This document shows, in pieces, positions 43,134-50,623 of a stretch of DNA of 64,000 bases. The DNA is from Paludisphaera soli (lineage in GTDB: Bacteria > Planctomycetota > Planctomycetia > Isosphaerales > Isosphaeraceae), in contig NZ_JAALJI010000018.1 in NCBI RefSeq assembly GCF_011064595.1, forward strand, positions 1 to 64,000, written 5' to 3'. Below the pieces are notes generated by a model. The model did no database searches. It had not been told where the DNA came from and was given only the letters and a program-made list of their open reading frames with translations. A program made the position numbers and the translations under genes. Position 1 is the first letter of the stretch. The number at the start of each line of letters is the position of its first letter.

Positions 43134-45038
43134 TCAGGGCGTGGCGGTCGAGGAGGCCGCCGACCTGGGGATCAGGCCGAGGCGGTGCTCGACGCGGGAG
43201 CGCGGGACGTCGACCCGGCCGGCGAGATAGGCGGCGTCGAAGAGGCGGGCGAGGCCGAGAACCTGATCGATCTCGGGCGCCACGTCGGCTTCGGGACGGC
43301 CCTGGCGGCGGGCGGTCGCCGCGACGAGGCTGTCCTTGTGCCGCGCCGCGACCTCGACGAGGGCGGCCAGGTCGAGAGAGGCGAAGGCCTCGCAGTCGGG
43401 GAAGGCGGCGGCCTGGATCGATCGGAAGCGGGCCCCGGCCCGGGCGTCGGCGCCGGCCTCCAGGTAGCGCGAGACGGCCTCCGCGGAGTTTCCCACGATC
43501 AGCCGGCGCGCCTGGGAGTCGATCGCGAAGGCGAACGGATAGGGGACGTCGAGCGCGGTGACGCCGTCGCGGGTGACGACCCGGGCCGTCGCCGGCGCCC
43601 GGCTCTCGTCGAGCGACAGGGCCGCCAGCGCCCCCTTCATCGCGTTGTCGAGGGCCGCGGCCGTCGAGGGCCGCGGCCCGCCGACGGCCAGGTCGCGCGC
43701 GACCCCCTCGTTGATCTCGATCGCGGCGACCGCCGGGAACCGGGGGGAGTTCGGGCCGGCCGGCGTCGCCGACCTGTTCGCGTCCGACTCGATGTAGGCG
43801 ACCATCCGGGGGCCGAGGGCGGGCAGCACCCGCTCGCGGAGGTCCAGGCCCAGCAGCAGCGCGCCCGCGATCGACTCCAGCTTGGCGATCTTGGGCTGCT
43901 CCTTCTCGGGCGCCAGGCCGACGAAGAACCGATAGAGGCCCGGGACGTCCACGCGGAACGAGGCCGCGGCCACGGCCGAGGGGGGGAGGTCGAGCAGCCG
44001 GGGGCCGGGGCCGATCCCCTCGGTCCCGGTGCGGAACGGGGCGAAGACCGAGCTACCCAGGCGGCGGAACGGCTCGGGCTGGAACGCCTGGACCACGCGG
44101 AGCTGGACCCGGGAGTCCTCGACCGTCAGCGCCGCGCCGGCGCGGCTCATCGCCCCCAGATAGTTGCGGGCGGCCTCGACCACCCGTCGGGCGTCCGGGT
44201 CGCCCCCCTGCGGCAGCCCCTCGAAGACGCGGGAGAGGAACTCGGGCGCGACGAACGCGCGGGCCAGCGGCCGGCCCGAGAGGCCGTCGGCCGCCTCGCG
44301 GAAGCCGGGGGCGTCGACGAACGACGGTCCGCCGCGGGCCGCGTCCGCCTTGCGGTCGATCACCTCGTGGATCAACGCCTCGGAGTTCGAGAACGCGAAG
44401 ACGCCGTCCGGGAACAGGACGTACGACTCGGGGAGCTGCCCGGAGCCTTCGGGATAGCGGCGGGTCGCGTAGGCGGTCCCCCCCCGCCCCGCCTCGACGA
44501 CCTCGGCCAGCTCGCCGCCGCCCCGCTGGGCCTCGTTGATCCGGTCGATCAGCCTCCGCACGAGGGCCGGGTCGCGGGCTTTCAGCGCCAGCAGGCCCCG
44601 CGCGTGCGAGGGGTCGAGCGAGCGGTCCTCGGGGAGGAAGATCGCCAGGACCACCGCGTCGCCCAGGATGTCGTCCCGGACCTGCCGGTGCGTGACCTGC
44701 AGGAAGCCGAGGATGTGGTCGCGGGCCCGGAAGAAGTCGCCGGCGGTCGGCGATTCGAGCCAGGCCTGGAAGGCGGGCAGGCCCCGGACCTCGCGGGCCA
44801 GGTCGGAGCCGGCGATCTCCCCCCATCGGCCCCTCATGTCGTCCAGCGCGAGGACCGCGCCGGCCTCGGCCGGGACCAGCCGGAGCAGCTCGTCGGCTGC
44901 CGGCGCGGGGGCGTCGCCCCGCGCGGTCGAGGCCGTGGTCGCGACCACGGCCGCGGCGAGCGCGAGGAAGATCCCGGCGACGGCGCGGCGGACGCCGCGA
45001 CGGCCCGGTTCGGCGGGGGGGGAAGGGATGTTCGGCAT
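43134..45038 (-). CDS. Large exported DUF3352-like protein
   Basis: This 634-residue protein has an N-terminal hydrophobic signal/anchor (about 16-43, VAGIFLALAAAVVATTASTA). The body resembles planctomycete DUF3352-type proteins: LLRLVPAEAGAVLALDDMRG at the start, ESYVLFPDGVFAFSNSEA in the middle and AFASLDLAALVEVAARHKD near the end. It probably works outside the cytoplasm; the function is unknown. It follows the anti-sigma gene by 4 bases and forms a sigma/anti-sigma/effector unit. Confidence 0.78.
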   Translation of the reverse strand: MPNIPSPPAEPGRRGVRRAVAGIFLALAAAVVATTASTARGDAPAPAADELLRLVPAEAGAVLALDDMRGRWGEIAGSDLAREVRGLPAFQAWLESPTAGDFFRARDHILGFLQVTHRQVRDDILGDAVVLAIFLPEDRSLDPSHARGLLALKARDPALVRRLIDRINEAQRGGGELAEVVEAGRGGTAYATRRYPEGSGQLPESYVLFPDGVFAFSNSEALIHEVIDRKADAARGGPSFVDAPGFREAADGLSGRPLARAFVAPEFLSRVFEGLPQGGDPDARRVVEAARNYLGAMSRAGAALTVEDSRVQLRVVQAFQPEPFRRLGSSVFAPFRTGTEGIGPGPRLLDLPPSAVAAASFRVDVPGLYRFFVGLAPEKEQPKIAKLESIAGALLLGLDLRERVLPALGPRMVAYIESDANRSATPAGPNSPRFPAVAAIEINEGVARDLAVGGPRPSTAAALDNAMKGALAALSLDESRAPATARVVTRDGVTALDVPYPFAFAIDSQARRLIVGNSAEAVSRYLEAGADARAGARFRSIQAAAFPDCEAFASLDLAALVEVAARHKDSLVAATARRQGRPEADVAPEIDQVLGLARLFDAAYLAGRVDVPRSRVEHRLGLIPRSAASSTATP

Positions 45039-45042
45039 GGCG

Positions 45043-45831
45043 TCAGGCTCCCTCGGGGACGGCGGGGGTGGCGGGGGGCGGCGGTGCCGCGGGGTTCGCG
45101 AGCGTGGGCGACCGCAGGAAGCCGAACGCCTGCCTCGCCGTATCGGAGAGCGGGCGGACGCCGGCCGCGGCGTAGTCGCCGACGTGGTCCAGCAGCGGCG
45201 GCCGAAAGCTCGAGGCGTCGAAGGCGGGGATCGGCTCGGCGAACGGCGACCCACCGCCGGACGTCGCGGCGTCGCCCGCGGCGAGCGAGGCGTCGAGCAT
45301 GGCGAGCCCCAGCCGCGCGGCCGGCTCCGAGGCCGTCCGGGCGAGCCGCCACGAGGCGTCCCGGGCGTCGGCGACCGCCGCCCGCAGCTCGCTCGACGCC
45401 GTCGCCGTCGCCGACGACGCGGGGGGGCGGCCGACGGGCCGGCCCGGGTCGGGTCGGGGGATCGCCAGGAAGGCCGCCGCGGCGGCGGCCCCGGCCCCGG
45501 CCAGGGCGAAGAGGCCCGCGCGGCGGGCGAGCCGTCCGGGCGACGACGCGCGGGACGCGGCGAGCGACGGCGGCGCGGAGGCGACGGCCTCGAGGATGCG
45601 GTCGGCGGACGCCGCCGCGTCGGCCGGCGCGGGGAGCGGCCGGGCGGACCAGGATCGCAGGGCGGCCCGCAGGGCCTCGAACTGGCGATGGCGGAGCCGG
45701 CACGACGGGCAGGCCTCGGCGTGCTCGCGGAGGCCCGCCTCGCGGTCGAGCGTCGGCACGCCCCCGAGGCGGCGGCCGGACTCGGCGTCGAGGAGCTGGT
45801 TCCACACCTGGTCGAAATCGCGGCAGTTCAT
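45043..45831 (-). CDS. Anti-sigma factor (zinc-finger ZAS type, single span)
   Basis: This 262-residue protein starts MNCRDFDQVWNQLLDAESGR and has the HAEACPSC motif (H-x3-C-x2-C) of zinc-binding anti-sigma domains near residue 40. A hydrophobic segment (about 105-125, LFALAGAGAAAAAAFLAI) crosses the membrane, followed by an Ala/Pro-rich outer region. It lies 54 bases after the sigma gene. It would hold the ECF factor inactive until an envelope signal. Confidence 0.85.
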   Translation of the reverse strand: MNCRDFDQVWNQLLDAESGRRLGGVPTLDREAGLREHAEACPSCRLRHRQFEALRAALRSWSARPLPAPADAAASADRILEAVASAPPSLAASRASSPGRLARRAGLFALAGAGAAAAAAFLAIPRPDPGRPVGRPPASSATATASSELRAAVADARDASWRLARTASEPAARLGLAMLDASLAAGDAATSGGGSPFAEPIPAFDASSFRPPLLDHVGDYAAAGVRPLSDTARQAFGFLRSPTLANPAAPPPPATPAVPEGA

Positions 45832-45885
45832 GGTCCGAGTCCGGTCCGGTTCGGGTCGAGACGAGTCATGGGCTCCGCGGGCGGC

Positions 45886-46425
45886 TCAGCAGCGGACCCC
45901 ACGGCTCGCCAGATGGCCCGCGAGTTCGGCGCGGGCGCGATGCAGCCAGGTCTTCACGGTCCCGATCGGCCGGCCGACGGCCCGGGCGACCTCCTCATAG
46001 GACAGCCCTTGCTCGTGGAAGAGCGCGAACACCTGGCGGTACTCCGGCCGCAGCCGCCCCAGCGCCAGCTCCAGCTCGCCGGCCAGGTCGTCGGGGTCGG
46101 GCGGGGCCTCGCGGGCCCCGGCCTGATCGACGATCCAGGAGGGCTCGGCCGGGGGCGGGCGTCGCGCCCGCGTGGCCAGGGAGGTGCGACAGCGGTTGGC
46201 GGCGATCTCCAGGAGCCAGGGCCGGATCGGACGGCTCGCGTCGAAGCCGAAGATCCCCCGGAGCGCCCGGACGAACGTCTCCTGCATCGCGTCCTCGGCG
46301 TCGTGCCGGTGGTTGAGCATCCGGAAGCAGAGGCCGAAGACCACCCCCTGGAACCGCGCGATCAGTTCGCGAGGGGCCTGGGGGTCGCCCGATCGGAGCG
46401 CCTCGACCAGCAAGGGGTCGTCCAT
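45886..46425 (-). CDS. ECF RNA polymerase sigma factor
   Basis: This 179-residue sigma-70-family factor has only regions 2 and 4. Region 2 contains FGLCFRMLNHRHDAEDAMQE (core-binding and -10 recognition), and region 4 has LGRLRPEYRQVFALFHEQGL, SYEEVARAVGRPIGTVKTWL with the helix-turn-helix. It is the first gene of the sigma/anti-sigma/DUF3352-like unit. ECF factors usually activate their own promoter; the 294-base gap upstream contains GGGTAACACCCC on the minus strand (about 46518), a possible -35 box. Confidence 0.93.
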   Translation of the reverse strand: MDDPLLVEALRSGDPQAPRELIARFQGVVFGLCFRMLNHRHDAEDAMQETFVRALRGIFGFDASRPIRPWLLEIAANRCRTSLATRARRPPPAEPSWIVDQAGAREAPPDPDDLAGELELALGRLRPEYRQVFALFHEQGLSYEEVARAVGRPIGTVKTWLHRARAELAGHLASRGVRC

Positions 46426-46719
46426 CGTCGATCAGCCCGCCCGGTCCATCGCCCCGCACGTCCGCCCGTCTCTGAGTCCCCAGGGGTTCGCCGACCACGC
46501 GCCGGTCGAGGGGTGTTACCCGGGGGGGCGAGGCTCCGTTTCAGCGATTCGCCCATTCTCGCCGATTCTTGGGCCGGCGCGAATCGGGAGCGGCCGATCG
46601 GGCGGGCGGGCAAGGCGGCCCCGAAACGCCGGTCGGCGGCGTCTCGATCCCCCGCGAGAGGGCCGAGACGCCGCCGACGACGACGGCGATCGGGATGGAG
46701 GAGGTCGCGCCGGGCCGGC

Positions 46720-47112
46720 TCAGGAGCCGACCGCGGCCTCGGTGTCTTCCAGGTCGAGCAGGGCGGCCAACTCGTCGGCCGAGAGGTCGATGAACTCGCG
46801 GCCCTGGCGCTCCAGGCCCTCTTCCAGCCGGAAGGCGATCTGCTGGAGTTCGGGGAGGTCGACGCGGAAGGCCAGCTCGGCCAGGTCGTCGGGGTCGAGG
46901 TCGCCCAGGCCGCACTGCATCTCCTCGAGCTCCAACTCGAGCCGGCTGACGGCCTCGCGCATCTCGGCGTGGGTCTCCGCGGAACCGCCGACGACCAGGC
47001 ACTGGGCGCTTCGCGTCAGGCGCTGCACGTCGTCGCCGCCGTCGAGCCCGAATCCGATGATGGCGGCGCGGAGGCGACGTGGTCGTGGTGTCGAGGACTG
47101 GGTCGTGATCAT
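46720..47112 (-). CDS. Hypothetical acidic helical protein
   Basis: This 130-residue protein has a basic N-terminus (TTQSSTPRPRRLRAAIIGFG) and a long leucine/glutamate-rich helical remainder (EMREAVSRLELELEEMQCGL; PDDLAELAFRVDLPELQQIA). No family is recognised and no export signal is clear. Two cysteines do not form a motif. Third-position G/C use supports coding. It stands alone between the sigma operon and a 69-residue gene. Confidence 0.6.
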   Translation of the reverse strand: MITTQSSTPRPRRLRAAIIGFGLDGGDDVQRLTRSAQCLVVGGSAETHAEMREAVSRLELELEEMQCGLGDLDPDDLAELAFRVDLPELQQIAFRLEEGLERQGREFIDLSADELAALLDLEDTEAAVGS

Positions 47113-47288
47113 CGCGGAGGGGGCCTTTCGCGTGGGGTCGCCGATGGCGAAGGGATGGCGGGCGTGGGTTGTGCCCTGCGACCGTCATCGGCCATGTTCG
47201 TCAGGCTTCTTATCGGATCCCCCCGCGCCGATCGAACAGGGCTCGGGCCCAGAATCCCGGCCCCGCACGAATGCGACCGGCATCGGTC

Positions 47289-47498
47289 TTACGATCCGCC
47301 CAGGCATTCCTTCGCGACGTTGCGGGCCACCCGATAGGCGATTTTAATGGTCAGGCCACGGCCCTCGATCTGGTCCTCGGTGAACGGCCGGCCCTCGGCG
47401 ACGTGGAGGCCCGCCAGGGCGATCGTCAGGGGCATCAAGTCCAGGAACTGGCGGTACTTCTGCTGGAGGTCGGGAGACTGGGCGGCGTTGTCGGACAC
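47289..47498 (-). CDS. Small conserved hypothetical protein (69 aa)
   Basis: The GTG at 47498 follows AAGGAG by 7 bases and gives a 69-residue product. It reads SDNAAQSPDLQQKYRQFLDL, then LMPLTIALAGLHVAEGRPFT and a C-terminal RVARNVAKECLG. A longer frame upstream to 47813 is low-complexity and lacks a ribosome-binding site. The product looks like a compact soluble helical protein. Function unknown. Confidence 0.7.
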   Translation of the reverse strand: MSDNAAQSPDLQQKYRQFLDLMPLTIALAGLHVAEGRPFTEDQIEGRGLTIKIAYRVARNVAKECLGGS

Positions 47499-47839
47499 GT
47501 CGGCTCTCCTTGTCGCGGGGTCGATCTCCCCGGCGGGGCGAGGGGACGACCGGCCGTCCCGACGACCCGCTCCGGGCCGGGGCCGGCCGAGGCCCGCCCC
47601 GGCCCCGATTGTCCATCGCCGGACGCGCCCGAGGCAAGCGCCCGGCGACGATTTCCGGACGGGGCGAGTGCCGCGTTTTCGAACCATCCCCGCGCGGCCG
47701 GCGTCTTGGCTTTGACGGGGGGGCGCCGACTTGCTAAGTTGGACCATGAAGAATTGAATCGAGAACGGCGTCGCGCGAGGCGCGGCCCTCATCACACCCT
47801 TCCCCAGAAGCATCCGCAGAGTTTTTTTCGGAGGATTGT
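47499..47839. other. Divergent intergenic region with helicase promoter and leader
   Basis: 341 bases lie between the 69-residue gene and the DEAD-box helicase. Besides the promoter at 47712-47740 it carries a ~90-base untranslated leader ending in T7 (47822-47828) next to the GGAGG box. A long leader is common for cold-regulated helicases, but no definite structure was recognised. Confidence 0.45.
47712..47740 (+). promoter_or_regulatory. Sigma-70-type promoter of the DEAD-box helicase gene
   Basis: TTGACG (47712-47717) and TAAGTT (47735-47740) are separated by exactly 17 bases. The predicted start near 47747 leaves about 90 bases of leader before the TTG start codon. Confidence 0.55.
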
Positions 47840-49066
47840 TTGATTCGTTCAGTCAAGGAGGCGCCCGTCGCGGGCTTCCGCTCGATGGGCCTGAGCGGCA
47901 GCATGCTCAAGGCCCTGACGCTCGCCAGGTACCACACCCCCTCCCCGATCCAGGCCGAGTTCATCCCCCACGCCCTCGACGGCTCGGACGTCCTGGGGCA
48001 GGCCAAGACGGGGACCGGCAAGACCGCCGCCTTCGGCATCCCGCTGATCGAGATGCTCGAAGCCCGGGGCCGTGGGCCGCAGGCCATCATCCTCGCGCCG
48101 ACCCGCGAGCTGACCCAGCAGATCGTCGTCGAGCTGAAGAAGCTGGCGGCCAACCGCGCCGACGTCGCGATCTGCGGGCTCTACGGCGGCGAGCCGATCG
48201 ACCGCCAGATCCGGGCCCTGAGCCGCGGCCTCGACATCGCCGTCGGCACCCCCGGCCGCGTGCTCGACCACATCGAGCGCCACACGCTATACCTCGGGGA
48301 CATCTTCCACCTGGTCCTCGACGAGGCCGACCGGATGCTCGACATCGGCTTCCGGCCCGACATCGAGCGGATCATGCGGCAGCTCCCGATCCCCCACCAG
48401 ACCCTGCTGCTCTCGGCGACGATCAGTCCCGAGATCCGCACCCTCAGCCACCGCTACATGCACGAGCCGGTCGAGCTGAACCTGTCGACCGACGAGCCTT
48501 CGGTGGAGACCATCCAGCAGTTTTACATCTCGGTCAACCACGACCGGAAGATGGAGCTGCTCGTCCACCTGCTCAAGCGCGACAAGCCCCGCCAGTGCAT
48601 CGTCTTCACCCGGACCAAGCGCGGCGCCGACCGGCTGTCCGAGCGGCTCCGGCGGACGATCCCGGGCGTCGCGGCGATCCACGGCGACCTCGCCCAGACG
48701 GCCCGCGACCGCGTGATGGCCGGCTTCCGGGCGGGCTCCATCCCGATCCTCGTCGCCACCGACGTCGTCGGCCGCGGCATCGACGTCGCCGGCATCAGCC
48801 ACGTCGTCAACTACGACATCCCCGACGACCCGGAGAACTACGTCCACCGCATCGGCCGCACCGGACGGATGGGGAAGGACGGCGTCGCCTACCTCTTCGT
48901 CGGCCCCGACCAGGGCGAACCGCTGACCGAGATCGAGACCCTCATCAACAAGGTGATCCCGGCCCACAGGGTCGAGGGCTTCGAGGTCGTCCGGCAGTCC
49001 GCCAACGCCCCCAAGGCCAAGGAACTCTTCAACACCGTCGTCAACCGCTCGTTCTCGTCTCGCTGA
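47840..49066 (+). CDS. DEAD-box ATP-dependent RNA helicase
   Basis: This 408-residue helicase unwinds RNA duplexes. Motifs in order: Q motif TPSPIQAEFIPHAL, I AKTGTGKT, Ia PTRELTQQ, Ib GTPGRVLDH, II DEAD in VLDEADRML, III SAT in LLLSATISPE, IV IVFTRTKRG, V ATDVVGRGID, VI HRIGRTGR. The C-terminal tail is short, as in RhlE-like or CshA-core proteins. The start is a TTG five bases after GGAGG. Its 3' end overlaps the converging BatD-like gene by 26 bases. It may help in ribosome assembly or cold adaptation. Confidence 0.95.
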   Translation: MIRSVKEAPVAGFRSMGLSGSMLKALTLARYHTPSPIQAEFIPHALDGSDVLGQAKTGTGKTAAFGIPLIEMLEARGRGPQAIILAPTRELTQQIVVELKKLAANRADVAICGLYGGEPIDRQIRALSRGLDIAVGTPGRVLDHIERHTLYLGDIFHLVLDEADRMLDIGFRPDIERIMRQLPIPHQTLLLSATISPEIRTLSHRYMHEPVELNLSTDEPSVETIQQFYISVNHDRKMELLVHLLKRDKPRQCIVFTRTKRGADRLSERLRRTIPGVAAIHGDLAQTARDRVMAGFRAGSIPILVATDVVGRGIDVAGISHVVNYDIPDDPENYVHRIGRTGRMGKDGVAYLFVGPDQGEPLTEIETLINKVIPAHRVEGFEVVRQSANAPKAKELFNTVVNRSFSSR

Positions 49067-50615
49067 TCCGACCGGGCGGAGGTCCCGCATCTCCGTCCCC
49101 GCCTCGCCGCGCCTCGCCTCCGGCCCGCCGACCGCCCGATCGCCCGAGAGCCTCGAAAAGGGCCAGGGCGTCCTCCTTCAGGCCGTCTCCCCCCCCCTCG
49201 CCCGGCCTCGACCCGCCGCCCGCTCCCCGGGCGGCGAACAGGATCTCATCGCAACGCGCGGCGACCTCCGCCGCGCGGCGACCCAGCCCGCCCGAGCCGC
49301 TCGCCGCCGACACGGCCCTTTCGACCTCGCCCGGCGTCAACGCCCCGGGGGGCCTGCCCGCGCCCCGTCGCGCGTACTCCACCAGCGCCTCGATCGTCCG
49401 CCGCGCCAGCTCCGTCTCGGTCCCGGCCTCGTCCAGGCCCGCGCCCGCCGCGCGCGCGTAACGTCTCGCGGACCGGCCGGCGTCCGGGAACCATCGCCGC
49501 CAGCGTTCGGCGACTCGCCTGCGGGACGCGAACAGCCCGGCCGCGACGATCGCCGCCGCCCCCAGCGCGGCCCCGGCGGCGATCCGCCTCGGCGACGGCC
49601 CCGACGCGGGCGGACGGTAGTCGAGAGCGCCGGCGTCGAACGTCGGCGCGGCCACGACCTTGAGCGGGACGCCGTTCGCCGCGCGGGTGGTGTAGACGCC
49701 GAGGCGGGGGTCGAACGCGGCGATGGGCACCGGCGGCAGCACGACCTCGCCCGGCTTCATCGGCCGGACCCGGTAGACGAACGCCCGCTCCGGGGGCTCG
49801 TCGCTCGTCTCGTCCGCGAGCCGATCGACCCGGGGCTCGATCTCCTTCCGGCGCAGCCGGGACAGGTCGGGCCCGACCGCCATCCCCCACGCTCCCGGGC
49901 CGCGGACCCGGATCCGATAAGTCGCCTCTTGACCGACGCGGACCTGGGGAGGGTCGACCTCGGCCGTCGCGGTGAACTCGCCGACGCCCCCGAGGAACCC
50001 GGGTGGTCGGCCCGCGACCGGCGGATTCTCGACCGTGAACCGCAACGGCCGACTCCGGCCCGATCGCTCGCCGAGGGTGGCGACGACGGGGGGGACTTCG
50101 AGCCGACCGGGGGCCGTCGCCACCAGCCGGAACCGCGTCGAGAACGCGTTGTCGCTGGAGACGCTGCCGCCGATTGCGGTCATCCCCAGCGGCCGGAACG
50201 CCTCCTCGACCTTCCACATCCGGGCGTCCTTGAGCGCGGGCAGCGTCAGCTTCGGCCGCTGCTCCCGCGCCGCGACGTCGACGAAGACCTCCACCCCCTG
50301 CCCCACGAACATCCGCTCCACCCTCGACCTGGCGCGCACCGTCAGGTCCTCCGCGCGCAAGTTCGGGCCGAGCATGAGGAGGGCCGAGATCACGGCGAAG
50401 GACAGGAATCCAACCCCTTCCCCCCTGGCGGGGGAAGGTGGCCCGCAGGGCCGGATAAGGGGGGGACGAGCACGAATGCCGCCGGAGAAACAGGTGGGTC
50501 GAGACGCCGTCGCTTCCTCGCGCGGTGCGCCTTGATGGTCCCCCTCATCCGGCCTTCGGCCACCTTCCCCCACCAGGAGGGAAGGGGATGAACATGGGAA
50601 CAAGGTTCGCGTCAT
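49041..50615 (-). CDS. BatD-like (oxygen tolerance) protein, start disrupted by a repeat element
   Basis: This exported protein (524 residues from ATG 50615) has the BatD pattern: beta-sandwich repeats with VRARSRVERMFVGQGVEVFV, FTATAEVDPPQVRVGQEATY, and VYRVRPMKPGEVVLPPVPIA. A C-terminal membrane span follows (about 330, IAAGAALGAAAIVAAGLFA), then a cytoplasmic tail. An inverted-repeat element (50414-50587) sits in frame after the first five residues (MTRTL) and before the apparent rest of the signal peptide (FLSFAVISALLMLGPNLRA). The true start is therefore uncertain; a start after the element is possible. It is the last gene of a Bat operon and overlaps the helicase gene tail-to-tail. Confidence 0.75.
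   Translation of the reverse strand: MTRTLFPCSSPSLLVGEGGRRPDEGDHQGAPREEATASRPTCFSGGIRARPPLIRPCGPPSPARGEGVGFLSFAVISALLMLGPNLRAEDLTVRARSRVERMFVGQGVEVFVDVAAREQRPKLTLPALKDARMWKVEEAFRPLGMTAIGGSVSSDNAFSTRFRLVATAPGRLEVPPVVATLGERSGRSRPLRFTVENPPVAGRPPGFLGGVGEFTATAEVDPPQVRVGQEATYRIRVRGPGAWGMAVGPDLSRLRRKEIEPRVDRLADETSDEPPERAFVYRVRPMKPGEVVLPPVPIAAFDPRLGVYTTRAANGVPLKVVAAPTFDAGALDYRPPASGPSPRRIAAGAALGAAAIVAAGLFASRRRVAERWRRWFPDAGRSARRYARAAGAGLDEAGTETELARRTIEALVEYARRGAGRPPGALTPGEVERAVSAASGSGGLGRRAAEVAARCDEILFAARGAGGGSRPGEGGGDGLKEDALALFEALGRSGGRRAGGEARRGGDGDAGPPPGRISETRTSG
50414..50587. repeat. REP/BIME-like element with inverted arms
   Basis: Two arms of about 48-51 bases (50414-50464 and 50540-50587) are imperfect inverted copies around a 75-base middle. 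Each arm contains CCGG(A/C)T..GGGG and a CCTTCCCCC/GGGGGAAGG hairpin. Single units of the same family occur at 34678-34705 and 34758-34779. It behaves like a paired REP sequence or a small non-autonomous element. Confidence 0.7.
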
Positions 50616-50623
50616 GATCCGCC

